Assembly (NCBI GenBank): GCA_964517345.1 | Contig: CAZFBZ010000041.1 | Location: forward strand, 1 to 12,653 | Length of the DNA: 12,653 nucleotides | From: DAISLF01 sp964517345 | GTDB lineage: Bacteria; Patescibacteriota; Gracilibacteria; Peribacterales; Peribacteraceae | Reading direction: 5' to 3' | In this document: piece by piece, positions 6,063 through 12,650 of the stretch | Layout of the letters: each line of letters begins with the position of its first letter | How positions within the stretch are numbered: position 1 is the first letter of the stretch | The notes under the pieces: model-generated | What the model was told of the DNA's origin: nothing | What the model saw: only the letters and a program-made list of their open reading frames with translations | Database searches by the model: none | Position numbers and translations under genes: made by a program

Positions 6063-7001
6063 TCAGAGTTGCGCGTGCAGTCCCGGCTTGTGGTCCGACT
6101 CTTTGCGGACGACGTAACACTTTTGCATGATCATGTGCGCGGCATGCTCGTGGCGGCGCACGGTGTGGAGCTCGATGTGCCCGAGGCTCGCCGAAGTCGT
6201 TTCGATTTTGATTGATCCGAACCGCAGGAAGAAACTGATGATGTTCGGGTAGTACGGGATCACGTTGGTGATCGTGTGGTAGTTGACGTGGTTGATGCTC
6301 CGTCCGATGAGGAACTGGTTTTGGCAGATCAGGCGCCGTGTCGTCACGTAGATCACGTCGTAGCTGAAATCCAGCCAGGCCTTCCAGAAGAACACGATGG
6401 CGAACAGGAAAAGACAAATTGCGACCGTGATGGGCACGGGATGCTGTTCAAAGACCATCAGGATGCCGACGGCGCAGGACGTGGAGAGCAGCGGCGGAAG
6501 ACAGCCCAGGATCAGATAGATCGGATGCAGCGTGATGATGTACTCCACTTTCTCGCCCGGCAGCAGGCCGATGCCGCGTTCTTTTTTCTCGTCCTCGCCG
6601 GATTCCAGCTCGCCGATCTTCAGGAGCCGGACCGCGCGGACCAGGCGCAACGCGCGGACGTACTCGGTACCGAGGAGGCCCAGATAGAAGGGCAGAATCG
6701 AGAGCAGGTCGATCAGGCCAAAAAATGAAAAGATAAACTTTGCGCGGTTCGGAGCGGCGTAGATACGCAGCGCGTACTCGATGGTAAATACCACGGTCGT
6801 CAGCACTTCAATCACCGCGAGCGTCGTATGATATTCGTGCAGCTGCGGGATGAATTCCAGAGGCAGGAGCGACAGCGACACGATGATGAAGACGATCAGG
6901 AACAGGTTGAAGGCGTGCCCGGCCATGCCCCTGCCATGATGGACGATGTTCCACAGGCGTTTGCGCAGTTCCCGGTGCTTGTGTTCCTGGCTCAGGACCA
7001 T
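6063..7001 (-). CDS. Voltage-sensor domain (S1-S4) fused to bacterial PH (bPH2/YdbS-like) domain
   Basis: The protein has 312 residues. Residues ~28-130 look like the S1-S4 voltage-sensing half of a voltage-gated channel: S1 ~30-48; S2 ~60-82 with FTIEYALRI (Phe72 and Glu75, the charge-transfer-centre pattern); S3 ~91-110 with Asp98; and S4 RALRLVRAVRLLK with Arg116, 119, 122, 125 and Lys128 at every third position. No S5, pore helix or TVGYG-type filter follows. Instead come a charged linker (~131-147), LLPGEKVEYI, two membrane helices (~160-183 and ~190-208) and a beta-rich domain with YDVIYVTTRRLICQN and INHVNYHTITNV, which match the bacterial PH domain bPH2 (DUF304, YdbS). It may be an integral membrane protein that links membrane potential to a cytoplasmic PH-like module; that role is inference. 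The start is the ATG at 7001, one base from the predicted transcription start. The dGTPase gene lies upstream on the same strand. Confidence 0.8.
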   Translation of the reverse strand: MVLSQEHKHRELRKRLWNIVHHGRGMAGHAFNLFLIVFIIVSLSLLPLEFIPQLHEYHTTLAVIEVLTTVVFTIEYALRIYAAPNRAKFIFSFFGLIDLLSILPFYLGLLGTEYVRALRLVRAVRLLKIGELESGEDEKKERGIGLLPGEKVEYIITLHPIYLILGCLPPLLSTSCAVGILMVFEQHPVPITVAICLFLFAIVFFWKAWLDFSYDVIYVTTRRLICQNQFLIGRSINHVNYHTITNVIPYYPNIISFFLRFGSIKIETTSASLGHIELHTVRRHEHAAHMIMQKCYVVRKESDHKPGLHAQL

Positions 7002-7008
7002 ATGTTTG

Positions 7009-7036
7009 ATTCTACGGGAAAACGCTTTTCTGTGAA
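7009..7036 (-). promoter_or_regulatory. Promoter of the voltage-sensor/bPH2 gene
   Basis: On the minus strand, a -35 TTCACA (7036-7031, 5/6), a 16-nt spacer and a -10 TAGAAT (7014-7009, 5/6) form the best promoter in the window. Transcription should begin near 7002, one base before the ATG at 7001. It lies wholly in the 51-nt space after the dGTPase stop, so this gene can be expressed on its own. Confidence 0.6.
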
Positions 7037-7052
7037 GGATTTCCGGATGAGG

Positions 7053-8135
7053 TCAGGCCGATGGAGACTCGCGGCGAGCGAACGCGTCGGTCATTCCCGC
7101 GACGTAGTCTTTCACCGCTTCCGTGAGAGTGGATCCCGTGCGCGCCCGCAGCGACTCGATCTTCGGCGAAGGCGCCGCGAGCAGCGCGTCGCACAGCGTC
7201 CGGATGACCTCCTGACCCTCCTCTCCCGGACCCCGGACCCGCGCGTGCGAGTACATGTGCTTCCACAGGAAGGCGCGCAGGGCGGCCAGCCACGGGCGCA
7301 TCTCCGCGCTCAGTTCCACCAGCGGTTCGCGCGCCGCGTACACGTCATCAAGCGTCCGGATGTTCGCCCGCGCGAGGCGCGCCTCCGTCTCGGTGTAGAG
7401 ATCGGTCACGAGCATCTGAATGAGCGCGCCGCGGATGGAAGTGGCGCGCGCGAGCGAATGCGTCTCCGCCTCCGCTGCGAGCGGCACGCCGTTCAGGTCA
7501 TCCATGGAGAACAATCCCGCACGCAGGCCGTCCTCGCAGTCATGGGCGCTGTAGGCGATCTCGTCCGCCAGATTCACCGCCTGCGCCTCCAGGCTGAGGC
7601 CCCGATGCGTCTGGTCGGCATGGCGCGTGTGCTTCTCCAGTCCCTCCAGAATCTCGCGGTTCAGGTTGAGACCCGGCGCGCCGTGCGCGTGTTCCTCCAG
7701 CACCGTGACGATCCGCAGCGACTGCGCGTTGTGCTCGAAGCCCGCGCCGTGCGCTTTCATCCACGCGTCCAGAGCCTCCTCGCCTTTGTGGCCGAACGGC
7801 GGATGGCCGAGGTCGTGCGCGAGCGCGATGCACTCGGCAAGATCCTCGTTGAGCCGAAGCGCACGGGCGATGTCGCGGCTGAGCTGCGCGACCTCCATGG
7901 TGTGCGTCAGGCGCGTGCGGAAGTGATCGCCCTCCCCCGCCACGAAGACCTGTGTCTTGCCCTGCAACCGGCGGAACGCCTGTGAGTGAATGATGCGCCC
8001 GCGATCCCGCTGGAACGGCGATCTCAACGGATCGGCGGGCTCGGCGACCGGACGCCCCAAACCGCCGCCGTGCGTCGCCGCCCAGGGGGCGAGGAGCGCG
8101 TCTGCTTTGGCGATGCGGTCGGGGAGGGATTGCAT
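7053..8135 (-). CDS. dgt: dGTPase-like deoxynucleotide triphosphohydrolase (HD domain)
   Basis: The protein has 360 residues. The N-terminal signature SPFQRDRGRIIHSQAFRRL (~39-57), followed by KTQVF, is typical of the dGTPase-like family. HD-domain metal ligands are present: His78 in RTRLTHTMEV, His107-Asp108 in LAHDLGHPPFGHKGEE, and Asp191 in NLADEIAYSAHD. The family hydrolyses dGTP, or dNTPs in general, to the deoxynucleoside and tripolyphosphate, helping control dNTP pools. The length fits the shorter dGTPase-like clade rather than the longer E. coli Dgt, so substrate preference is uncertain. The start is the ATG at 8135, only six bases from the N run, so its promoter and leader are unseen; the frame also runs open into the gap, but the family N-terminus fits this ATG. 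Confidence 0.9.
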   Translation of the reverse strand: MQSLPDRIAKADALLAPWAATHGGGLGRPVAEPADPLRSPFQRDRGRIIHSQAFRRLQGKTQVFVAGEGDHFRTRLTHTMEVAQLSRDIARALRLNEDLAECIALAHDLGHPPFGHKGEEALDAWMKAHGAGFEHNAQSLRIVTVLEEHAHGAPGLNLNREILEGLEKHTRHADQTHRGLSLEAQAVNLADEIAYSAHDCEDGLRAGLFSMDDLNGVPLAAEAETHSLARATSIRGALIQMLVTDLYTETEARLARANIRTLDDVYAAREPLVELSAEMRPWLAALRAFLWKHMYSHARVRGPGEEGQEVIRTLCDALLAAPSPKIESLRARTGSTLTEAVKDYVAGMTDAFARRESPSA

Positions 8136-8141
8136 GAGAGG

Positions 8142-8241
8142 NNNNNNNNNNNNNNNNNNNNNNNNNNNNNNNNNNNNNNNNNNNNNNNNNNNNNNNNNNN
8201 NNNNNNNNNNNNNNNNNNNNNNNNNNNNNNNNNNNNNNNNN
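8142..8241. other. Scaffold gap (100 N)
   Basis: This is another run of exactly 100 N. It lies just upstream of the dGTPase ATG and before the structured stretch at 8242-8433. It would contain the dGTPase promoter and, if there is a plus-strand RNA gene, that gene's 5' end. Confidence 0.97.
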
Positions 8242-8411
8242 ACGCCCAACGACCGTCGGCCGGAAACGCTTTATCCCTGGAGAATCCAGGTGGGTGACCG
8301 CAGCCCCACACCACGGTGCGGAGCGATTAAGCCTCCCAAAGCGCGTATCAGAGAAGAAACGTCATCCGGTCCTAACGCGTCGTCGAGACTCTTCCGAAGC
8401 TACCAGCGCGC
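8242..8411 (+). ncRNA. Possible structured RNA, 5' end in gap
   Basis: No convincing protein-coding frame covers 8136-8452, an exceptional stretch in so compact a window. Hand folding of the plus strand gives nested helices: 8249-8253 with 8379-8383 (5 bp), 8258-8264 with 8365-8371 (7 bp, one GU) and 8267-8272 with 8338-8343 (6 bp). These enclose hairpins at 8276-8290 (CCTGG/CCAGG), 8291-8308 (TGGG/CCCA) and 8320-8336 (GGAG/CTCC). A terminator-like hairpin follows at 8412-8431, pointing to plus-strand transcription. I could not match it to 5S rRNA, tmRNA, SRP RNA, RNase P RNA, 6S RNA or a riboswitch class. GC-rich DNA folds easily by chance, and the minus strand could instead be a leader of the dGTPase gene. 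Confidence 0.3.
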
Positions 8412-8431
8412 TTTGGACGTGTCCAAGTTTT
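8412..8431 (+). terminator. Candidate intrinsic terminator
   Basis: TTGGA (8413-8417), loop CGTG and TCCAA (8422-8426), plus a T-G pair outside, form a short stem followed by TTTT (8428-8431). The T run is on the plus side only, so it would end a plus-strand transcript coming from the structured stretch, 21 nt before the convergent pgeF stop. The stem is short, so it would be a weak terminator. Confidence 0.35.
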
Positions 8432-8452
8432 GATGAAATAAAGAGACGCCGT

Positions 8453-9127
8453 TCACAGCAGTACGCACGCGAGCATGTTCGTGTGGCCGGCTTTCACTTC
8501 CTCGCGGTGGCCGCCGCGGTAGGTCCAGTACATCTCCGGATGACAGCGCGTGCAGTCGGCATGCCGCTCGATGCGGTCGGGCCGGACGCCTTCCTCCAGA
8601 AAGTGCCGCGTTGCCGCCTCCTGCAAATCCGCGCAGCGGCCGTTGATCAGGTCTGCCGGAAAATTTGTCAGTTCCGTTTTCGGATCGGTGAAGTCCGCGC
8701 TCGCTTTGCAGAGCGACGGTCCCGCGACGACCCACACATCCTCTCCGCCGATTCCCCATTCGTCTCTGAGCGTCCGGAAGAACGACGGAACCGCGCCGCC
8801 GATGACGCCTTTCCATCCCGCGTGCAGCACGCCCGCCACGCGCCGCTCCGGCGCCAGAATGACGAAGTTCTGACAGTCCGCCCAGCGCGTGCACAGCGCG
8901 AGGCCGCGCGCGTCCGTCAGCATGCCGTCTGCCTTCTCGGTGCGCGCGGACGGACCGCGCACCACAATCACGCGGTCGCCGTGGACCTGCCACGTGCCTG
9001 CAGAGGCATCGGCTCCCAATGCTTTCGCCGCGTCGGCGTCGCTGCGGATATCGTCGGCCTTCGTGAAGAGTCCCACCCGGAGGATCGACGAGAACGGCCG
9101 CAGAAGAGGGAACGGATCAAGAAGCAT
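8453..9127 (-). CDS. pgeF: Peptidoglycan editing factor PgeF (YfiH/DUF152, 'laccase-domain' protein)
   Basis: The protein has 224 residues, slightly short for the family. The three zinc-site residues of YfiH proteins are present in their motifs: His49 in WQVHGD, Cys85 in RWADCQNF and His102 in VLHAGWKG. The C-terminal TRCHPEMYWTYRGGH matches the usual Cys-containing end motif. Family members were long called polyphenol oxidases; E. coli YfiH removes wrongly incorporated L-Ser from UDP-MurNAc precursors, and homologues act on purine nucleosides. The M23 genes nearby fit a peptidoglycan role, but either activity is possible. The start is the ATG at 9127, 26 nt after the stop of the upstream gene on the same strand, so it is probably the last gene of an operon. 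No Shine-Dalgarno sequence is visible. Confidence 0.87.
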   Translation of the reverse strand: MLLDPFPLLRPFSSILRVGLFTKADDIRSDADAAKALGADASAGTWQVHGDRVIVVRGPSARTEKADGMLTDARGLALCTRWADCQNFVILAPERRVAGVLHAGWKGVIGGAVPSFFRTLRDEWGIGGEDVWVVAGPSLCKASADFTDPKTELTNFPADLINGRCADLQEAATRHFLEEGVRPDRIERHADCTRCHPEMYWTYRGGHREEVKAGHTNMLACVLL

Positions 9128-9153
9128 CCGTTCTCAGGATAACAGACCCCGTC

Positions 9154-9681
9154 TTATTTGGAGGACTGCGAGGACGACGACAGTGGCGATGCCTTGATCG
9201 CCAGCTCCTCGTAGGTGAGGAAGCGGAAGGTCGAGAGGATCTGCTCGGGGACGGTCAGCACGCTCTCCACGTCCATGATCCCTGCGGCGCGCGCGCGTTC
9301 GTGGTCCGAGCCGCGGAAGGGCAGCGTGATGAGGGCTTTGATCATCACGTAGCGGCCGTTGGCTCCCTGTTGAGGGAAGTCCCGGACGAAGAGATATTTC
9401 GACCACAGGCTGGTGTAGGGCGCCTCGCTGAAATACGGCGTCGTGAGGGCGTATACCTGGCGGTCNNNNNNNNNNNNNNNNNNNNNNNNNNNNNNNNNNN
9501 NNNNNNNNNNNNNNNNNNNNNNNNNNNNNNNNNNNNNNNNNNNNNNNNNNNNNNNNNNNNNNNNNGCGCGGAGTTTTGCCCCCGAGAGCGACACGATCAA
9601 GACACCCATCACCCCCACCGTCAGTCCCCCGAAGAAACCGGGAACGAGGAAGCGCAGAAGGGGGGAGTCAGGAAAGCGCAT
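9154..9681 (-). CDS. Membrane-anchored protein of unknown function, interrupted by a gap
   Basis: The ATG at 9681 is preferred over an adjacent in-frame TTG at 9684. The N-terminus has one hydrophobic segment (~11-33, LVPGFFGGLTVGVMGVLIVSL), probably a signal anchor. After the N run the same frame resumes with a soluble-looking domain that includes YFSEAPYTSLWSKYLFVRDFPQQG and YVMIKALITLPF, ending in a Ser-rich tail (SSSSQSSK) and TAA. Both halves read like natural protein and stay in frame with exactly 100 N, but the real gap length is unknown, so the total length is uncertain. I do not recognise the family. It lies between nnrD (53 nt upstream) and pgeF (26 nt downstream) on the same strand, suggesting co-transcription. 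Confidence 0.62.
   Translation of the reverse strand: MRFPDSPLLRFLVPGFFGGLTVGVMGVLIVSLSGAKLRXXXXXXXXXXXXXXXXXXXXXXXXXXXXXXXXXXDRQVYALTTPYFSEAPYTSLWSKYLFVRDFPQQGANGRYVMIKALITLPFRGSDHERARAAGIMDVESVLTVPEQILSTFRFLTYEELAIKASPLSSSSQSSK
9466..9565. other. Scaffold gap (100 N)
   Basis: This is the third run of exactly 100 N, inside the unknown membrane-anchored gene. The residues between its anchor and its C-terminal domain cannot be read. Confidence 0.97.
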
Positions 9682-9734
9682 CAAGGATCGGCGGTCAGTG
9701 TATCCCCGAACCCATCCTGCAAGCCATGCCGATA

Positions 9735-10523
9735 TCAGCGGTACGTCCGCAGAATCCGGGGGATCTCCCGGATGAGGCGCGTCGTGCCGTAGGCGAAGCC
9801 GAAATCCCGCTCCAGCACGTCACCCGCCCCCTTGATGCAACCGCTCGCCGTCGCGCAGGCATCGCCCGGTTCCAGGCGCTGTGCAAGGAGACTCCCGATC
9901 AGTCCGGCCAGCGCGTCGCCCGTGCCGCCCACGGTCAGTCCCGGGTTGCCGCCTTCCACAGTGCGCGTGGTGCCGTCGGGCAGGGCGATGTGGTCGACCA
10001 GGCCCTTCACATGGATGACGATCCCCCGCTCCTCCGCCTCCGCCGCGACGTCTTCCTGCGCGAGGCCCATGCGCTCCAGTTCGCCCAGGTGCGGCGTGAG
10101 CACGACGACGCGTCCTTCGGCGGCATCCATCGTCCACGGCTGGAGAGCGGAGGCGTCGAGTACCAAAGGGCACTGCGCGCCTTCGATGAGTTCGCGGATG
10201 GCGAGTTGGGCGTCGTCGTCGCGGGCGAGCCCCGGACCGATCACGGCCGCATCTGCGGTAGCCAGGAGCTCCAGCAGGTTGCCGATATCGCCCGGACTGA
10301 TGTCGTATCCCTCAAAAGGATGCACTTGAAAATTCAGCCCGTGGGCCCTGGCAACTTCGGCATGGTGAACGGGGAGAGCCAGATGGATCAGATCCGCGCC
10401 GCCGGCCTCCGCCGCAAGCGCCGCGAACACCGGCGCGCCGTGCATTGTGTCGCTGCCGCCGATCACCACGACTGTGCCGTTGTCGCCTTTGTGGGAATCC
10501 GGTTCGCGCTGCATCCGGCCCAT
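9735..10523 (-). CDS. nnrD: ADP/ATP-dependent NAD(P)H-hydrate dehydratase
   Basis: The protein has 262 residues from the ATG at 10523; a second ATG at 10514 is possible. It has the ribokinase-like YjeF_C/CARKD fold: VVVIGGSDTMHGAPVFAALAA (18-38), AVIGPGLARDD (93-103), LVLDASAL (120-127), VLTPHLGELERM (141-152), and GGNPGLTVGGTGDALAGLIGSL with catalytic Asp203. It dehydrates the damaged cofactors NADHX and NADPHX back to NADH and NADPH at the expense of ADP or ATP. Only the dehydratase is present; the NnrE epimerase domain often fused in front is missing and is not elsewhere in the window. DASA replaces the more usual DADA in the fourth motif. It is first in a minus-strand cluster with the unknown membrane protein and pgeF, and divergent from the CNNM gene. 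Confidence 0.9.
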   Translation of the reverse strand: MGRMQREPDSHKGDNGTVVVIGGSDTMHGAPVFAALAAEAGGADLIHLALPVHHAEVARAHGLNFQVHPFEGYDISPGDIGNLLELLATADAAVIGPGLARDDDAQLAIRELIEGAQCPLVLDASALQPWTMDAAEGRVVVLTPHLGELERMGLAQEDVAAEAEERGIVIHVKGLVDHIALPDGTTRTVEGGNPGLTVGGTGDALAGLIGSLLAQRLEPGDACATASGCIKGAGDVLERDFGFAYGTTRLIREIPRILRTYR

Positions 10524-10538
10524 GGTACCGTGGGAAAG

Positions 10539-10561
10539 CCGTGGTTTGCTACAATCCACGG
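10539..10561. repeat. Inverted repeat flanking the -10 of the CNNM-like gene
   Basis: CCGTGG (10539-10544) and CCACGG (10556-10561) are perfect inverted 6-bp arms around an 11-nt centre that is exactly the extended -10 region. The position in a divergent promoter region suggests an operator. It could also form a hairpin in the nnrD leader if nnrD is transcribed from further upstream. Confidence 0.4.
10547..10555 (+). promoter_or_regulatory. Extended -10 promoter of the CNNM/CorB-like gene
   Basis: TGC-TACAAT is an extended -10 (hexamer 5/6). The predicted start is near 10562, nine bases before the ATG at 10571. An in-frame TTG sits exactly at 10562, so a leaderless TTG start is conceivable. 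Confidence 0.5.
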
Positions 10562-10570
10562 TTGCCAGAC

Positions 10571-11551
10571 ATGCTCGAACTCTTTCTCTACGGCATCGGC
10601 TTCGTTCTCCTCTCGGGCGTCGTCTCCATGGTGGATGCCGCGCTCCTGAGCGTGAATTTCGCAGAAATAGAGGAGATGGCAGGCAAAAAACTGCCCGGCG
10701 CCGCCGCACTGCGCGTGCTGTCCATGCGTCTCACGCGCGCGGTGGTGATTATCGTCATCATCACCAACACCATCAACGTCCTCGGGCCCATCCTCGTCGG
10801 CCAGAAGGCGATCGACATCTTTGGCAGCCCGATCATCGGCGTCGTCACCGCGGTGCTGGCCTTCTCCACTATTGTCTTTTCCGAAATCATTCCCAAGGCG
10901 CTCGGCACACACTATGCCCCCAGAATCGCCCGGACCGTCGCGCCTGTCATTCTCGCACTGATCTGGATGCTCTATCCCATCGTGCTCGGCATGGAGAAGC
11001 TTGTCAGCGTGTTTAAGATCGGCAAGCGTCCCATCGGCACCGAAGAGCAGATCCGCGCCCTCGCCCGCATCGGCGGCGGCGGCGGACAGATCCGCCAGAG
11101 CGAAGGCGAGCTGATCCACCGCATCTTCATGCTCAATGACCGCCGCGCGCGCGACCTGATGACCCCGCGCCGCCGCGTCGTCGGCGTGCGGGCGGCATCG
11201 TCCATCCGCCAGACCATGGCCGAAGTGACTAGGCATCCGCATTCGCGCTATCCCGTGTATGACAAATCCCTGGATGACGTGAAGGGCATCGTCATGAATC
11301 ACGATCTCTTCGAGGCCGTCGGGCGCGGAAAAGAGGACGAGCCCGTCACCACCGTGATGCGCGAAGTGATCTTCGTCCCGGCAAGCATGCGCTCGGACGC
11401 GCTGCTCATGCTCTTCCGCAAGCGCCACATCCACCTGGCGGTCGTGCTCGACGGCAGCAAGACCGTCGGCATCGTCTCGCTGGAAGACGTGCTGGAAGAG
11501 CTCGTGGGCGAGATCGAAGACGAACGCGACGCCGGAAAAATCCTCAGCTGA
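10571..11551 (+). CDS. CNNM/CorB-like membrane protein (DUF21 plus CBS pair)
   Basis: The protein has 326 residues. The DUF21 transmembrane domain (~1-150) has helices at ~4-28, ~56-78, ~87-108 and ~121-142 and the family signature VFSEIIPKALGTHYA (102-116). Two CBS motifs follow (~196-252 and ~258-315), with DLMTPRRRVVGV opening the first, RYPVYDKSLDDVKGIV at its end, and VGIVSLEDVLEELVGEIEDE closing the second. CNNM/CorB/CorC proteins export Mg2+ and bind Mg-ATP in the CBS pair. The C-terminal CorC_HlyC domain found in many relatives is absent; the protein ends shortly after the CBS pair. A Gly-rich run (IGGGGGQI) links the membrane domain to the CBS module. Its TGA overlaps the convergent glycosyltransferase end by 8 nt. 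Confidence 0.88.
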   Translation: MLELFLYGIGFVLLSGVVSMVDAALLSVNFAEIEEMAGKKLPGAAALRVLSMRLTRAVVIIVIITNTINVLGPILVGQKAIDIFGSPIIGVVTAVLAFSTIVFSEIIPKALGTHYAPRIARTVAPVILALIWMLYPIVLGMEKLVSVFKIGKRPIGTEEQIRALARIGGGGGQIRQSEGELIHRIFMLNDRRARDLMTPRRRVVGVRAASSIRQTMAEVTRHPHSRYPVYDKSLDDVKGIVMNHDLFEAVGRGKEDEPVTTVMREVIFVPASMRSDALLMLFRKRHIHLAVVLDGSKTVGIVSLEDVLEELVGEIEDERDAGKILS

Positions 11552-12650
11552 CCCCGAACGCGCGGCGCGCATCCTCCACGGCGTTTTTGATGGCGGCGCG
11601 GAACCGCTGCGATGAGAACTCCGCGGCGTGCGTGCGGATGGCAGCATGGTCGAAACGCATGCTGCCGAAGCGGTCGAGCGCGTCGCCGAGCGATGCGGCC
11701 GTCTGCTCCGCAAAGAACGTGCCGGTCTTCCCCTCGATCACCGTATCGCGCGCTCCGCCGCGCGCATACGCGATCACCGGACGACCGGCGGCCTGCGCCT
11801 CCAGCGGGACGATGCCGGCATCCTCGTAGGGCGGGAACAGCAGCGCGCGTGCCGAAGAGTACAGAGCGGGCAGTTCTGTCTCCGGGACAAATCCTGCGAA
11901 GCGCACTGTCGGTCCGGCGAGCGATCGCAGTCGCTTTTCGTCCTGTCCTGTTCCCGCGATCGTCAGCGGCAATTTCCGTTCGTTGGCGACCTCGATGAGC
12001 AGGTCGAATCTCTTGTACGGCACGAACCGTCCGACGGCCAGGAACGGAGCGTCCGCCGCCGGCGTCGTCAGCGGTGTCTCCAGGAAGACCCCGTCGACCG
12101 GCGGATGGATCACGGTCGACTCGCGCCCGTAAATGCGGGTGATGCGGTCCTGCGTCTCCGTCGAATTGGCGATGAACACATCGACGCGCTTCGCCGTCGT
12201 CAGATCCCAGCGGCGCAACCGGCTGAGTTCCGCTTTCACGCGGCGCCGCAGGAATGACGGAACGCGAAAATCTTCCAGGTACTGCTTCTCCATCTCCCAC
12301 GCATAGCGCATCGGCGTGTGGCAATAGCACACGTGCACGGCTCCGTCGGGCGGCACGATGCCCTTGGCGACTGCGTGCGAGGAACTCAGCACCGTGTCGT
12401 AGCCCGAGAGGTCGATGTCTTCCAGTGCCCGCGGCATGAGCGGCAGCAACAACTGGTGCTTGCCCGTCAGGCTGTAGAGTGTCTGCAGGCGGGTGGTGCG
12501 GATGTCGGCATTGCGCAGCGGCCCGAGGTTGGCGGGACGCGCCACGGTGGTGAAGAGCGGGCTGCGGGGCCAGATCTTCAGGAATTCTGCGATGGTGCGT
12601 TCGGCGCCGCCGTAGGTGACCAGCCAGTCCGCGGCGATGGCAAGGTTCAT
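11544..12650 (-). CDS. GT4-family glycosyltransferase (WbaZ-like)
   Basis: The protein has 368 residues and appears complete, with its ATG at 12650, three bases from the window edge. The GT-B fold has the N-terminal DWLVTYGGAER loop (8-18), HTPMRYAWE (111-119), typical of WbaZ-like mannosyltransferases, and NSTETQDRI (162-170). The donor-site part is VGRFVPYKRFDLLI, with Lys213, and FPPYEDAGIVPLEAQAAGRP, carrying the Glu276-x7-Glu284 pair of GT4 enzymes. It probably adds a hexose, perhaps mannose, from a nucleotide-sugar donor during synthesis of a surface polysaccharide or glycolipid on the cytoplasmic face of the membrane. A longer sugar cluster may lie beyond the window. Family firm, sugar specificity inferred. 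Confidence 0.9.
   Translation of the reverse strand: MNLAIAADWLVTYGGAERTIAEFLKIWPRSPLFTTVARPANLGPLRNADIRTTRLQTLYSLTGKHQLLLPLMPRALEDIDLSGYDTVLSSSHAVAKGIVPPDGAVHVCYCHTPMRYAWEMEKQYLEDFRVPSFLRRRVKAELSRLRRWDLTTAKRVDVFIANSTETQDRITRIYGRESTVIHPPVDGVFLETPLTTPAADAPFLAVGRFVPYKRFDLLIEVANERKLPLTIAGTGQDEKRLRSLAGPTVRFAGFVPETELPALYSSARALLFPPYEDAGIVPLEAQAAGRPVIAYARGGARDTVIEGKTGTFFAEQTAASLGDALDRFGSMRFDHAAIRTHAAEFSSQRFRAAIKNAVEDARRAFGVS

Noticed and set aside
8276..8345. 5S rRNA, because of a TTAAGCC stretch after a GGTG..GG segment
   Set aside because: There is no terminal helix pairing 5' and 3' ends, and the conserved GAGAGTAGG-type 3' segment is missing.
8294..9142. Long plus-strand open frame opposite pgeF
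   Set aside because: It is Arg/His/Ala-rich with no recognisable motif and lies antisense to a gene with clear PgeF motifs, a typical high-GC shadow frame.
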